DNA of 64,000 bases from Streptomyces sp. NBC_01224 (GCF_036002945.1 NZ_CP108529.1:7931001-7995000), one strand, 5' to 3'; counted from the stretch's first letter, positions 42,034 through 51,142 are shown. The notes: generated from the letters alone by a model not told the origin. Made by a program: numbers and translations.

Positions 42034-42438
42034 TCAGGAACGCGGACCGTGGGACTGATCGGCGCGCGCTGCGTTCTTCTCCTTGACGCGAACCGCTTCC
42101 TTCCGGACCTCGGCCTGGGTGGCGCGTTCCTGCTGGAGCCAGTCGGGGCTGTCCTTCTTCAGCGCCTCGATCTGCTCCGTGGTGAGGGCGTCCGTGATTC
42201 CGCCACGGGCGAGACCCGAGATGGAGATGCCCAGCTTGGCCGCGACCACCGGCCGGGGGTGCGGGCCGTTGCGTCGCAGCTCCTGCAGCCACTCGGGCGG
42301 ATCGGACTGCAGTGCGTTCAGCTCGGTGCGCGAGACGACACCGTCCTGGAACTCGGCGGGGGTGGCCTCGAGGTACACACCCAGCTTCTTTGCCGCGGTT
42401 GCGGGCTTCATTGTCTGGGTGGTCTTGTGCGACGTCAT
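42034..42438 (-). CDS. DUF5997 family protein
   Basis: The 134-residue hydrophilic protein reads MKPATAAKKLGVYLEATPAE, VVSRTELNALQSDPPEWLQE, LRRNGPHPRPVVAAKLGISI and SGLARGGITDALTTEQIEAL. This is the DUF5997 layout, widespread in Actinobacteria and of unknown function, always with these two 'LGI/LGV' segments that look like degenerate helix-turn-helix. ATG 42438 is favoured; ATG 42459 is an upstream alternative. The divergent neighbour is a LysR-type binding-domain protein, and the pairing is commonly conserved, so the two may act together. Confidence 0.83.
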   Translation of the reverse strand: MTSHKTTQTMKPATAAKKLGVYLEATPAEFQDGVVSRTELNALQSDPPEWLQELRRNGPHPRPVVAAKLGISISGLARGGITDALTTEQIEALKKDSPDWLQQERATQAEVRKEAVRVKEKNAARADQSHGPRS

Positions 42439-42496
42439 GGTGCCAAGGGTATCGAGCATGTGCGCTACCTCTGACCAGGGCCGGTAACCTGGCTGA

Positions 42497-43258
42497 GTGA
42501 CAAGCTCGGAAGAAACCCCTTCGTTCCGGCTCGCGTACGTCCCGGGGGTGACGCCCACCAAGTGGGTGCGGATCTGGAACGAGCGGCTGCCCGACGTCCC
42601 GCTGACCCTCATCGGGGTGTCGGCCGCCGAGGCATCCGACGTGCTGCGGGGCGGCGATGCCGACGCGGGTCTCGTGCGGCTGCCCATCGACCGGACGGGC
42701 CTCAGCGCGATCCCCCTCTACACCGAGACGACGGTGGTCGTGATCCCGAAGGACCACGCCGTGGCAGCGGTCGACGAGGTCTCCGCCGAGGATCTCGCCG
42801 ACGACATCGTGCTGCATCCACTCGACGACACCCTCGAATGGGAGCACCGGCCCGGACGGCCCGCGATCGAGCGGCCCGCCACTACGGCGGACGCGATCGA
42901 GCTCGTGGCGGCCGGCGTGGGCCTTCTGGTCGTCCCGCAGTCGCTCGCCCGCCTGCACCACCGCAAGGACCTCACGTACCGGCCGGTGTCGGACGCCCCC
43001 GAGTCGCGCGTCGCACTGTCGTGGCTGGAGGACGAGACGACAGACCTGGTGGAGGACTTCATCGGGATCGTCCGAGGGCGGACCGTCAACAGTTCACGGG
43101 GCCGCCCCAAGACCCCGGCGCAGCCGAAGGGCAAGCGCCCCGAAACTGGCGGTGCACGGCGGAAGCCCGCAGCCGGCAAGGCGGCCGGGAAGAGCGTGCG
43201 GAGCGGTTCCGGCGGCGCCAAGGGCGGCAAACGAGGAAAGCCTCGCCGCCGGTCCTAG
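42497..43258 (+). CDS. LysR-type substrate-binding-domain protein lacking a DNA-binding domain
   Basis: The 253-residue protein begins directly with a LysR effector-binding domain (FRLAYVPGVTPTKWVRIWNE, LIGVSAAEASDVLRGGDADA, GLVRLPIDRTGLSAIPLYTE, ELVAAGVGLLVVPQSLARL). No N-terminal winged helix is present. After about residue 190 comes a roughly 60-residue Lys/Arg/Gly-rich tail (repeats such as GGKRGKPRRRS). The tail may bind nucleic acid non-specifically. GTG 42497 is the start, 58 bp from the divergent DUF5997 gene. It is not a truncated gene as far as visible, since orthologues of this form occur in Streptomyces. Confidence 0.85.
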   Translation: MTSSEETPSFRLAYVPGVTPTKWVRIWNERLPDVPLTLIGVSAAEASDVLRGGDADAGLVRLPIDRTGLSAIPLYTETTVVVIPKDHAVAAVDEVSAEDLADDIVLHPLDDTLEWEHRPGRPAIERPATTADAIELVAAGVGLLVVPQSLARLHHRKDLTYRPVSDAPESRVALSWLEDETTDLVEDFIGIVRGRTVNSSRGRPKTPAQPKGKRPETGGARRKPAAGKAAGKSVRSGSGGAKGGKRGKPRRRS

Positions 43259-43521
43259 ATGTACTGGATCCTGTCGTCGAACCGCCGTCCGCCGCGTGAC
43301 AGGACCTGGCCGAGCCCCCGCGCCGCCCGCGCTCGGCCGGCTCGGGCGGGGGCACGGCCACCGGCCCGTGGACGATACGACGGGGGCTCGCTCAGGGCTC
43401 CGTCACCGGACGCGGCGTACGGGGCCACGATCGACGAAGTAGTACGGGACGCAGCGCTCCGGGGTCAGCCGGCAGACTTTTCCCCGGTGTGCTGTTCGTG
43501 CCCCGGGCCGGGACTCGCGGT

Positions 43522-44856
43522 TCAGCGCCTGCGTCGCACCTTCGGTTGCGGGACGAGACGCACGACGCCGTTGAGCAGATGGTCGATCAGGTCGTGCGAG
43601 GGCTTGTCCGTGAGGTTGGTCAGCAGCCGGGCCAGGGTGTTGAGCAGAAACGGCGACCCCATGACGTAACGGTTGAGGACCGGCTGGAAACCCGAACGGC
43701 TGAAGACGAGGTCGGCGGCCGTGTTCCCGAGACGGTAGTAGCACCCCCAGCGGCGGTTCATCTCCACGGGGTAGCCCCGCAGTACCTGCTCCCGCCGGGG
43801 CCCCCGAGGGAGTGCGAGGGCGAGCGCGGCGGTCTCGGCCGCGACTTCGCCGGCTTCCATGGCCTGGCCGATGCCTTCGCCGTTCCAGGGGCTGATCATG
43901 CCTCCGGAGTCGCCGACGAGGAGGAGCCCGCGGGTGTAGAGGGGGTGACGGTTGAAGCCCAGCGGAAGGGCCGCGCTCCGGACAGGGCCCTGCGCGTTCT
44001 CCTCGCGCAGTCCCCAAGCGTGCGGGGTCCGCGCCAGCCACTCGTCCAACGTGGCGCGCAGGTCCGCCTTTCCGTGCCGTCGGTGGGGCAGCGCACCGAG
44101 ACCGACATTGACGCGGCCGTCGCCCATGGGGAAGATCCAGCCGTATCCGGGCAGGTAGTGATCGCTTCCCGGGAAGCGGAGGTCGGCCCACAGCTCCAGG
44201 TACTCCTCCTGGGAACGCTCCGGACTTCGGTAGTAGCGGCGGGCGGCCGTCGCGATCTGCCTGCTCCTGTCCCGCTCCAGGCCCATGGCGAGAGCGAGGC
44301 GGGCGGAGGCGCCGTCGGCGGCGATGACGATCGGTGCGTGGAAGGCCAATGGCTCCTTCGCCGAGGCCGAGGCCGTGGCGGTGACACCGGTGATACGGCC
44401 GGCGCGGTCGGTCAGGGGCTGGGTCACCTTCACGCCGCTGCGCAGCCGGGCTCCGGCGGCGACGGCGTGCCGGGCCAGGATGTCATCGAAGTCGTGCCGG
44501 CTGCGCGAGAGCCCGAAATCCGGGTAGCGCCCGAGCGCGGGCCAGTCGATGTGCACCTGATGGTCCCCGGCCACCCATCGCATCCCGCGTGAACGCGTCC
44601 ACCCCGGAGCCTTGATGTCGACGCCCATCCTGATGAGCTGGTGCACCGCTCGTGGCGTCAAACCGTCCCCGCACACCTTCTCCCGGGGAAAGTGGGACTT
44701 CTCCAGGAGCAGGACATCGACGCCCGCCCTGGCGAGGTGGAAGGCCGCGGCCGAGCCCGCCGGCCCCGCCCCCACCACGATCACCTGAGCTTCCTCGTCC
44801 GAGCCGTGGACGGACCGATCGTCCGACGGGGAATGGTCCGGCGTCGTTTCCCGCAT
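43522..44856 (-). CDS. Geranylgeranyl-reductase family FAD oxidoreductase
   Basis: The 444-residue flavoprotein has FAD fingerprint VIVVGAGPAGSAAAFHLARA (about residues 25-44), EKSHFPREKVCGDGLTPRAV (the GGR-typical cysteine motif), WIFPMGDGRVNVGLG and the second FAD motif LLVGDSGGMISPWNGEGIGQ. Members reduce isoprenoid double bonds (ChlP, menaquinone or archaeal lipid) or act on polyenes. ATG 44856 follows GGAAGGGG. The large N-terminal extension in the open frame to 45012 is not conserved. It is on the same strand as the two-component genes upstream but 230 bp away, so probably a separate unit. Confidence 0.88.
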   Translation of the reverse strand: MRETTPDHSPSDDRSVHGSDEEAQVIVVGAGPAGSAAAFHLARAGVDVLLLEKSHFPREKVCGDGLTPRAVHQLIRMGVDIKAPGWTRSRGMRWVAGDHQVHIDWPALGRYPDFGLSRSRHDFDDILARHAVAAGARLRSGVKVTQPLTDRAGRITGVTATASASAKEPLAFHAPIVIAADGASARLALAMGLERDRSRQIATAARRYYRSPERSQEEYLELWADLRFPGSDHYLPGYGWIFPMGDGRVNVGLGALPHRRHGKADLRATLDEWLARTPHAWGLREENAQGPVRSAALPLGFNRHPLYTRGLLLVGDSGGMISPWNGEGIGQAMEAGEVAAETAALALALPRGPRREQVLRGYPVEMNRRWGCYYRLGNTAADLVFSRSGFQPVLNRYVMGSPFLLNTLARLLTNLTDKPSHDLIDHLLNGVVRLVPQPKVRRRR

Positions 44857-45086
44857 GGGGAACCCCTTCCTGTTCCTGGGACAGGCGGTGCCGCACCGTG
44901 GACGGCAGCCCTGTGCATCATCATCGATCAAGGAGGGCCGGTGCGGAACCCGGCCCGGATGTCCGGCATCCGCCTGATGCAGCGCCAACCACTGTTGAGG
45001 AACTTCGATCATGGAAGCTGTCGTCGTCCGGGCGGGCGACGGCCGCGTGATGCCACCTGAGCCTGAAGAGACAGGCGCGCCGGTGT

Positions 45087-45731
45087 CTACGACTCCAAGT
45101 AGCGCAGGACCGCCAGCACTCGTCTGCTGTATCCCGTGGTCCGCGCCAGATCGAGCTTGTCGAAGACGGAGTTGAGGTTCTTCTCGACCGAACTGAGCGA
45201 GATGTGCAGGTGTTGGGCGATGGCCGCGTTGGTGCGGCCCTGCGCCAGCTCCTGCAGGACGCTGCGCTCGCGGGGCGTCAGCCTGGCCAACGGGTCGCTG
45301 TGCGTGGTCCGGACCACCAACTGCCGTACGACTTCCGCGTCGATGGACGCGCCGCCCGCGTGAATCCGCTCCAGCGAGTCCAGGAACTCGTCGACCTGCG
45401 CGACCCGGTCCTTGAGTAGATAGCCGACCCGCTCGGCGTTTGCGGACAGCAGCCGCACCGCGTAATTGCGCTCCACATGCTGGGAGAGCACCAGCACACC
45501 GACCAGGGGCCAGCGCTCGCGGATCTCCAGCGCGGCCCGCAGCCCTTCATCGGTGTGGGTGGGAGGCATCCGGATGTCGACGACGACGAGGTCCGGCGGG
45601 TCCGCCTCGACCGCCCGGACGAGGGCCGTCCCGTCACTCACCGCGGCGAGGACTTCATGTCCCTCCTCGGCGAGCAGGCGGACCAGGCCCTCCCTCAGCA
45701 GGGTCGAGTCCTCGGCAAGCATTACGCGCAC
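45087..45731 (-). CDS. NarL/LuxR-family response regulator
   Basis: The 214-residue regulator has a receiver (VRVMLAEDSTLLREGL, phosphoacceptor Asp in DLVVVDIRMPP, Lys in GYLLKDR) and a LuxR helix-turn-helix (LTPRERSVLQELAQGRTNAA, SLSSVEKNLNSVFDKLDL). GTG 45731 is preferred over ATG 45722 because the family starts 'VRV(M/V)LAEDS'. It overlaps the 3' end of the histidine kinase gene, so the two are translationally coupled and form a cognate pair. The DNA target is unknown. Confidence 0.92.
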   Translation of the reverse strand: MRVMLAEDSTLLREGLVRLLAEEGHEVLAAVSDGTALVRAVEADPPDLVVVDIRMPPTHTDEGLRAALEIRERWPLVGVLVLSQHVERNYAVRLLSANAERVGYLLKDRVAQVDEFLDSLERIHAGGASIDAEVVRQLVVRTTHSDPLARLTPRERSVLQELAQGRTNAAIAQHLHISLSSVEKNLNSVFDKLDLARTTGYSRRVLAVLRYLES

Positions 45732-46858
45732 AGCAGCTCCGCGATGATGGTGGTGGGGCCCCCGGGAGGGCTGTCGATGTACAGCAGGCCGTCGAGTGCG
45801 TCCACCCGGCTGCGCAGTCCGGTCAGTCCGCTGCCCATGGGATCGGCTCCGCCGGTGCCGTTGTCCCGGACGCATACGGACACTTTGCTCCCGTCGCCCT
45901 TGACGCTGACGGAGATGTGGGTCGCGCGGGAGTGCTTGGCCGCGTTGGTCACGGCCTCCGACACCACGAAGTAGGCGGCCGTCTCCACGGGCCGGGGCAA
46001 CGGCAGCGCCAGGTCGAACTCCATGTGCAGGGGAATGCTGCAGCGCTGGGCCACCCCGCCGAGTGCCTCCTCCAGCCCGAGGTTGTCGAGCGCCGACGGA
46101 TAGACGCGCCAGGCCACCTCCCGCAGCTCGGTGAGGACCTCCTGGGACTCCTTGTGCGCCTGCTGGAGCAGCAGATCGGCCTGCTCGGGTGTCCGGTTGC
46201 GGCGGGCCCGGCCCAGCAGCATGGCGAGTGCGACGAGCCGCTGCTGCACGCCGTCGTGCAGATCGCGTTCGATGCGCTTGCGCTCCACGTCGACCGCCCG
46301 GAGCACCCCGGCACGGCTGGCGGCCAGTTCCGCGATGCGCCGCTCCAGCAACTCCCGTTCGGACAGGCCGAAGTGTTCTCGTGCCAGCCGTGCGTCGAGG
46401 GCGTCCAGCGAGAAGAGCCCCTGGAGGTCGAGGAAGAGGAGGACACCGCCGAGGACCCCTTGGGTCAGCAGTTGCTGCCAGCTCGTGGTGGCGCGTGCCA
46501 CCCCGGCCGCCAGCAGCCCGGCCAGGACGACCCCGAACCCCAGCAGTGCAACCACGAATCCGGACAGCACCCCCGCATAGGTGCGGGTGGCAAGGTAGCG
46601 AAGGACTTTCCGGTCGGACGCGCGGTGCGTGGGGAACACGTCGCCGAAGAAGACGCTGCGACGGATCCGCTCCAGCTCCGTGAGCCGACGGGCCCCGGCA
46701 CTCAGCACGGCCAGGGCGCGCCGACGCGTACGGGGCCACAGAATGAACGGGCCCAACACAGCGCCCGGCACGGCGAAGTACAGCAGGCCCAGCAGGGCGG
46801 TGCAGCAGCCGATCAGGGCGCCCGTGACTCTGCGGGGCCAGGGGGAGGTGTGCGCCAC
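45722..46858 (-). CDS. Membrane histidine kinase (HisKA_3 type)
   Basis: From GTG 46858 (RBS GAAGGGGG) the protein has 378 residues. Two hydrophobic pairs of helices (GALIGCCTALLGLLYFAVPG; GVLSGFVVALLGFGVVLAGL) form a poorly exposed sensor. Then come the phosphoacceptor helix ERKRIERDLHDGVQQRLVAL (His about 202), EVAWRVYPSALDNLGLEEAL and the ATPase domain (SEAVTNAAKHSRATH, VRDNGTGGADPMGSGLTGL). This is the DesK/NarX-like class common in Streptomyces. The open frame continues to 47035 but the extra residues lack homology. It is coupled to the response regulator downstream. Confidence 0.9.
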   Translation of the reverse strand: MAHTSPWPRRVTGALIGCCTALLGLLYFAVPGAVLGPFILWPRTRRRALAVLSAGARRLTELERIRRSVFFGDVFPTHRASDRKVLRYLATRTYAGVLSGFVVALLGFGVVLAGLLAAGVARATTSWQQLLTQGVLGGVLLFLDLQGLFSLDALDARLAREHFGLSERELLERRIAELAASRAGVLRAVDVERKRIERDLHDGVQQRLVALAMLLGRARRNRTPEQADLLLQQAHKESQEVLTELREVAWRVYPSALDNLGLEEALGGVAQRCSIPLHMEFDLALPLPRPVETAAYFVVSEAVTNAAKHSRATHISVSVKGDGSKVSVCVRDNGTGGADPMGSGLTGLRSRVDALDGLLYIDSPPGGPTTIIAELLCA

Positions 46859-47031
46859 CGAGGTGCCCCCTTCATCGCGCCTCGGGCCGAGTGGCCCCGG
46901 AAGATGACTGGTCGCACTGTCTGTGGAGTCCCCCTGCACGGATGCCGAGGCTAGTCGCGCGGCACCGTCACGGCAAGATCGTCCTTGGCGGGCGGGGGAG
47001 ACCGGGAGAGCGCGGGACAGCGGCTCGAAGC

Positions 47032-47706
47032 TCACGACGAACGACGGTGCTGCGCCCGCTCACGGGGACGGGGACGAGAGCGCACTCGCAGGCTCACGTA
47101 CACGATGACGGCCGCCAGGACCAGGACGAGAACGGCCTTGGAGAGGACCCCGACATAGGTCTCCACCAGATCCCACCGGTCGCCGAGCCAGTACCCGGCC
47201 ATCACCAGCACCGAGTTCCACAGCAGGCTGCCCACAGCGGTCAGGGTCACGAACAGCGGCAGCGACATGCGCTCCACGCCGGCCGGCACGGAGATGAGAC
47301 TCCGGAAGATCGGCACCATGCGCCCGAGGAGGACGGCCTTGGTGCCGTGCTTGGCGAACCACCGCTCCGTACGCTCCAGATCGGAACTCCTGACCAGCGG
47401 AAGCCTCGCCCAGATCGCATGCATCCGGTCGCGGCCGAAGAGCATTCCGATCCAGTACAGAACCACCGCGCCCACCACCGAACCGAGCGTGGTCCAGAAG
47501 AGCGCGGAGGCCAGGCCGATGACGCCCTGTCCCGCCGCGAACCCGGTCAGCGGGAGAATGACTTCGCTGGGCAGCGGCGGAAAGAGATTCTCCAGGGCGA
47601 TGGCGAGACCGGCTCCCGGACCCCCCATGGTGTCGACGAGATCGGCTGCCCAGCCTGCGACACCGCCCGCGGGTTCCTGGGGGAGTCCCAGAGTGACGAG
47701 ATCCAT
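47032..47706 (-). CDS. DedA-family (SNARE-associated/VTT) membrane protein
   Basis: The 224-residue polytopic protein has the VTT motifs ALENLFPPLPSEVILPLTGF, FWTTLGSVVGAVVLYWIGML, GRDRMHAIWARLPLVRSSDL and the re-entrant RMVPIFRSLISVPAGVERMS, with four or five transmembrane helices. DedA/VTT proteins act as lipid scramblases or flippases (undecaprenyl-phosphate or phospholipid) and support membrane homeostasis. GGAG precedes ATG 47706. It lies upstream of the two-component genes on the same strand, 173 bp from the kinase start, so co-transcription is possible. Confidence 0.92.
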   Translation of the reverse strand: MDLVTLGLPQEPAGGVAGWAADLVDTMGGPGAGLAIALENLFPPLPSEVILPLTGFAAGQGVIGLASALFWTTLGSVVGAVVLYWIGMLFGRDRMHAIWARLPLVRSSDLERTERWFAKHGTKAVLLGRMVPIFRSLISVPAGVERMSLPLFVTLTAVGSLLWNSVLVMAGYWLGDRWDLVETYVGVLSKAVLVLVLAAVIVYVSLRVRSRPRPRERAQHRRSS

Positions 47707-47893
47707 GAACTGACTCCTGGCCGGTGGTGGAGAGGCGCGAGAAGTCCGTCGCGCCTCACCGGCAACGCTAGGAAGTGCCGACCGGCGCCGGTACGGGGAT
47801 TGCCGTCGAACCGGGTGATGTTCTCCGTACCCGCCACCCTGCGGTTTTCCTCAACTTCCTCAGCCCGCGGCGATCACGCCGACGCCGCTCGCG

Positions 47894-48856
47894 TCACTTC
47901 GGCGCGAAGACGATCCAGACCTGGCCCGGAGCGAAGGTCATCTGCCTGCCGTCCCGGGTGGTGAAGGAGGTCCCGGACTCGGCCGTGCGCCGAGACCATC
48001 CGACGTCGAACCGTTTGCCGTCGCGCAGAACGAGGGCGGAGCCGGAGCCAACGGTCTCGGTGTACGGAGATGTGCTGCCCCACCGGTCCCGATAGAGCGA
48101 GGGGCGCACGGCCACGTACTGCACCACCACATCGGCCGCGCCGAGCCGGGCGCCGTCGGCCGTACGGGCCGGTGCGCCGTCCATGTCCACCAGCCACCGG
48201 TGCCGGTCGGCGGACCAGGTGAAGGTGAAGCGTGCCGCCTGATACCGGACCGTGTGTCCGGCGAGGGGCCTGCCGCCCGGCGGCGGGGCCGCGAAGCGCA
48301 GCCCGATGTCCTCGGCCGCGTTCACCCCGGTGATGGCGTGCGGTGTCTTCCCGGGCCGCAGGTAGAGATTGTGCGGTGCCGCTCGGTCGCTGCCGCGGAA
48401 GTACGCGTTCGGATCCTTCGTGGGAGGCAGCGGGTTCAGCGGTGCCGCCTCAATGGCCGGCAGGAGCTTGGCCTGGGCCCCGGAGAAGGCGAGTGTCGGC
48501 CGGTCGAACTGACGCAGCAGCTCCAGGTCCGTCTCCCGGGCACTGCGTACCGGACCGACGACGGGAGGCAGTTCGGACGAATAGGCGGCAAGGATGCGGC
48601 TGAGACCGGCTTCCACCTGCTCCACGTAGATGATGTCGGCCTTGTCGAGCCCGGTCTGCGGCCGGGCAGGACCGACGTTGTCGATCTTCACTGCGAGGAC
48701 GTGGGCGCGCGGTCCGGGGGACGACGTGGACGGAACAGTGCTGCTCGCAGAGGGAGCTGCTTCCCCGCCGCCCTGGCAGCCCGCCGCTGCCGCGATGAGC
48801 AGAGCCAGCATGGCCGCCGACGCCGCAGCCGACTTCTTCGTCCCGGATGCGCGCAT
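47894..48856 (-). CDS. DUF3048 domain lipoprotein (YerB-like)
   Basis: The 320-residue precursor has a lipoprotein signal with lipobox LLIAAAAGC (Cys27) and a Ser/Thr linker. The two DUF3048 domains follow: AVKIDNVGPARPQTGLDKAD, IIYVEQVEAGLSRILAAYSS, VVGPVRSARETDLELLRQFD, PNAYFRGSDRAAPHNLYLRP and VVVQYVAVRPSLYRDRWGST. YerB of Bacillus is the named relative; function is unknown but likely cell-envelope. The small ORF at 49006-49101 lies 150 bp upstream on the same strand and may be co-transcribed. Confidence 0.9.
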   Translation of the reverse strand: MRASGTKKSAAASAAMLALLIAAAAGCQGGGEAAPSASSTVPSTSSPGPRAHVLAVKIDNVGPARPQTGLDKADIIYVEQVEAGLSRILAAYSSELPPVVGPVRSARETDLELLRQFDRPTLAFSGAQAKLLPAIEAAPLNPLPPTKDPNAYFRGSDRAAPHNLYLRPGKTPHAITGVNAAEDIGLRFAAPPPGGRPLAGHTVRYQAARFTFTWSADRHRWLVDMDGAPARTADGARLGAADVVVQYVAVRPSLYRDRWGSTSPYTETVGSGSALVLRDGKRFDVGWSRRTAESGTSFTTRDGRQMTFAPGQVWIVFAPK

Positions 48857-49005
48857 GGCCGCCGCCCCTTCCGAGTCGGCCGACGCACCGGGTCCCGGCT
48901 CCTGCCGCTTGCTGCGACGGCTCCCTGTCCATCATCACGCAGATGGTCGCCCCAGGGGTTCCCATGGGCAGGGCGGCCGGGGCGTCGGTTGCGGCGGGGG
49001 CGTGC

Positions 49006-49101
49006 TCAGTACGGCAGCGGGCGGCCGGACGGGGTTCGCAGATCGAGTGGCGGCGGCCGCGACGGCAGCTGCGGACGTCGGACGATCTTGATGCGGCCCA
49101 T
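49006..49101 (-). CDS. 31-residue basic, proline-rich small ORF
   Basis: ATG 49101 has one of the best ribosome binding sites in the window (AGGAGGTGG, 6-9 bases upstream). It encodes 31 residues: MGRIKIVRRPQLPSRPPP, then a C-terminal half ending in GRPLPY. The net charge is strongly positive and there is no hydrophobic segment. TGA is at 49006-49008. It is followed after 150 bp by the DUF3048 lipoprotein gene on the same strand. I do not recognise the family; it could be a small ribosome- or nucleic-acid-binding protein, a leader, or a secreted-peptide precursor. Confidence 0.45.
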   Translation of the reverse strand: MGRIKIVRRPQLPSRPPPLDLRTPSGRPLPY

Positions 49102-49194
49102 TGCCACCACCTCCTGTCAGTCACGGGTCATATGCCCGGCGGGTTGCCCCTTTATGCAGCTCTGTCCGTCCCAACTGGCCGACTGAGAAAGAGT

Positions 49195-49204
49195 GTTACG
49201 TAAC
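49195..49204. promoter_or_regulatory. Short perfect palindrome GTTACGTAAC
   Basis: This 10-bp perfect palindrome lies 94 bp upstream of the 31-residue ORF in an AT-richer patch that probably holds its promoter. Operator function is speculative. Confidence 0.25.
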
Positions 49205-49268
49205 CCAGCAGGGTGCCGGCAGGGGCGCTTCGCGTGGCGGCCGAGATCACGTCAACGCGCCGGACCGA

Positions 49269-49460
49269 CGCCCGGGCGGCTCGTACCTGGCCACGGCCTC
49301 CCACGCCGCACGGCGCGGATCCGGGGGGCTGCGGGATCCGGCCATCGATCTCGACGTCCTGCTCGGACGGGCTCGCTCCCGGGTCTTCAGACGGCTGACC
49401 GACGACGAATGCCGCAGCTTCCTGCCGCCATCGGCCCCCACCCCGGAACCACAGAGATGA
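49269..49460 (+). pseudogene. C-terminal remnant of a WD40-repeat (STAND-type) protein
   Basis: The frame gives GSYLATASHAARRGSGGLRD, then PAIDLDVLLGRARSRVFRRL and TDDECRSFLPPSA before TGA 49458. This looks like a last WD40 blade ('g.yLATAS.DgtaRiWD') and the typical tail '.LdaLL.rARsRv.R.LT.eErr.FL'. Upstream blades and any enzymatic domain are missing, and the blade core is scrambled (ARRGSGGL). Confidence 0.5.
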
Positions 49461-49635
49461 CACCGCCAGCGATACCGGGGCCGGGGCCGACGCCGGGAAG
49501 GCGCGGGAAGGCGCGGGAAGGCGCCATCTTCCCGCGGCACCGGGGACACCACGCACACGCGCTCGCTATCCTCCCGGCTATGAGCCATGAGCGTGGCACG
49601 GGTGGGAGATCCGGCGGGGCTCCGCGGGGTTCCGG

Positions 49636-51081
49636 GTGACCGAGGGCGTGCGCCCTTCGCCGGATGTCCGTACCGCAGAGGCGTGGAGAGCCTTCGGGAG
49701 CCGGTTACGTCAGTGGCGCAGGCGCGCCGGGCTCACCCAGGTCCAGGTGGGTGCCCGCGTCGGCTATGACCACACCGCCATCAGCAAGTTGGAGCACGGC
49801 ACCCGGAAGACGCCGCTGCCGCTCGCCCGCAGGCTGGACGATCTGCTGACGGCCGGCGGTGACCTGCTCGACGCCTGCGAGGCGGCGGAGGCCGAAAGGC
49901 CGGGGGGTACGGGCGAGGGGAGCGGGGGCGGACGTCCGGCCGCGACCACCGCACGGACGGGCCCCCTGCCCGGCGAGCCCGCAGGTGGCGCCCTGCTCTC
50001 GATGCTGCCGCCGGACACCGTCCTGCCCATGAGCCTGCCCACCTACGGGCTGGTGTGTCCGGTGCACGGCCGCGACGGCTGCACCGTTCCCGTACTCGCC
50101 GACGTCATCGCCCTGCATTCGGCCTTCTGCGCCCTGGGCCCGGCCACTGCCTCGTGTCCGCCGCTGGACATCGACACCGTGCACGCCCTGACGGCGCTGC
50201 TCGCCGTCTGTCAGCGGGCCGACGAGGAGCGTGCCTGGCCGGGAGCGACCGTCGTGGTCGAGCGCACCCTGCACGCGATGCTCCGCTGGATGGCCCTGCC
50301 CGCAGCGCCGTACCAACGCCAACTCGCCCCACTTGCAGCCGAGTACGCACAGTCGGCCGGCTGTCTGCGGCTGCTGTCGGGCCGGTACGCGACAGCGATG
50401 GCCTGGCTCGACCGGTCGCTGGTCTGGGCCGGCCTGGCCGGTCACGTCGGAACGGAGGTGGCCGCGCTCAGCGACATGAGCACCCTGGCGCGGCTGGAGG
50501 GCGACGGCCCTTCCGCCCTCGCCTACGGCGGCGCGATCCGGCAGGCGGCCGCGGGCCGGCACTGGGCGGGCGCCATGAGCGATCTGTACGAGGCGCGCGG
50601 GCACGCGGTGCGGGGCGACGTGCGGCAGACCCTGGGCCATATCGACCGTGCCTGGGCACAGATGGACCGGGCCGGCGAGCAGGACGAGACGGAGGCACCC
50701 TGGCTGTCCGTCGCCTCCGTGCGTCTGCGGGTGGAGTCGGGCGCCGCCGGGGCCCTGCGTGACCTCGCCGCGGCGACCGGGGACCGTCGACTGGCGCTGC
50801 GCGCGGTCGCGGCTACCCGCACTGCGCTGGGTCTGCTTCCTGCGGGGATGCACTCGACACGGATGCTGTTCCTGGTTCGGATGGCCGACGCCCATGCCTG
50901 CGCCCAGGACCCGCTCGCCGCGATCGCCATCGCCGAACCCGTACTGGACACCACCGAGGTGACCGCATCCACGCTGCTCGGCCAGGAACTCCGCGGTCTG
51001 CACAGCCGGTTGGCGACCCGACACGGCAATCGGCCGGAGATCGACGACTTCACCCGCCGGCTGGCGGCCGTCGTCCGCTGA
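49636..51081 (+). CDS. XRE-family regulator with TPR-like domain, carrying a TTA codon
   Basis: The 481-residue protein has an N-terminal XRE helix-turn-helix (LRQWRRRAGLTQVQVGARVG, YDHTAISKLEHGTRKTPLPL) and a long helical region with TPR-like pairs (YATAMAWLDRSLVWAGLAGH, GTEVAALSDMSTLARLEGD). This is the build of many Streptomyces pleiotropic or development-linked regulators. A TTA leucine codon occurs at 49705-49707, codon 24, inside the DNA-binding domain, so translation should require the bldA tRNA and be restricted to late growth. GTG 49636 is the start. A bidirectional terminator follows. Confidence 0.88.
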   Translation: MTEGVRPSPDVRTAEAWRAFGSRLRQWRRRAGLTQVQVGARVGYDHTAISKLEHGTRKTPLPLARRLDDLLTAGGDLLDACEAAEAERPGGTGEGSGGGRPAATTARTGPLPGEPAGGALLSMLPPDTVLPMSLPTYGLVCPVHGRDGCTVPVLADVIALHSAFCALGPATASCPPLDIDTVHALTALLAVCQRADEERAWPGATVVVERTLHAMLRWMALPAAPYQRQLAPLAAEYAQSAGCLRLLSGRYATAMAWLDRSLVWAGLAGHVGTEVAALSDMSTLARLEGDGPSALAYGGAIRQAAAGRHWAGAMSDLYEARGHAVRGDVRQTLGHIDRAWAQMDRAGEQDETEAPWLSVASVRLRVESGAAGALRDLAAATGDRRLALRAVAATRTALGLLPAGMHSTRMLFLVRMADAHACAQDPLAAIAIAEPVLDTTEVTASTLLGQELRGLHSRLATRHGNRPEIDDFTRRLAAVVR

Positions 51082-51090
51082 GACACCGGG

Positions 51091-51118
51091 GGCGGGGCGT
51101 GTGTGGACACGCCCCGCC
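51091..51118. terminator. Bidirectional hairpin between convergent genes
   Basis: GGCGGGGCGTGT (51091-51102) pairs perfectly with ACACGCCCCGCC (51107-51118) across a 4-base loop, between the XRE gene and the protease gene. Confidence 0.8.
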
Positions 51119-51142
51119 TTCGGTGGATCGTCTGATGATCAA

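Noticed and set aside
45011..45175. Plus-strand ORF starting MEAVVVRAGDGRVMPPEPEE behind GAGGAA, resembling a cupin start
   Set aside because: The frame loses any family character after about 20 residues and runs antisense into the response regulator. Too little to call a gene or remnant.
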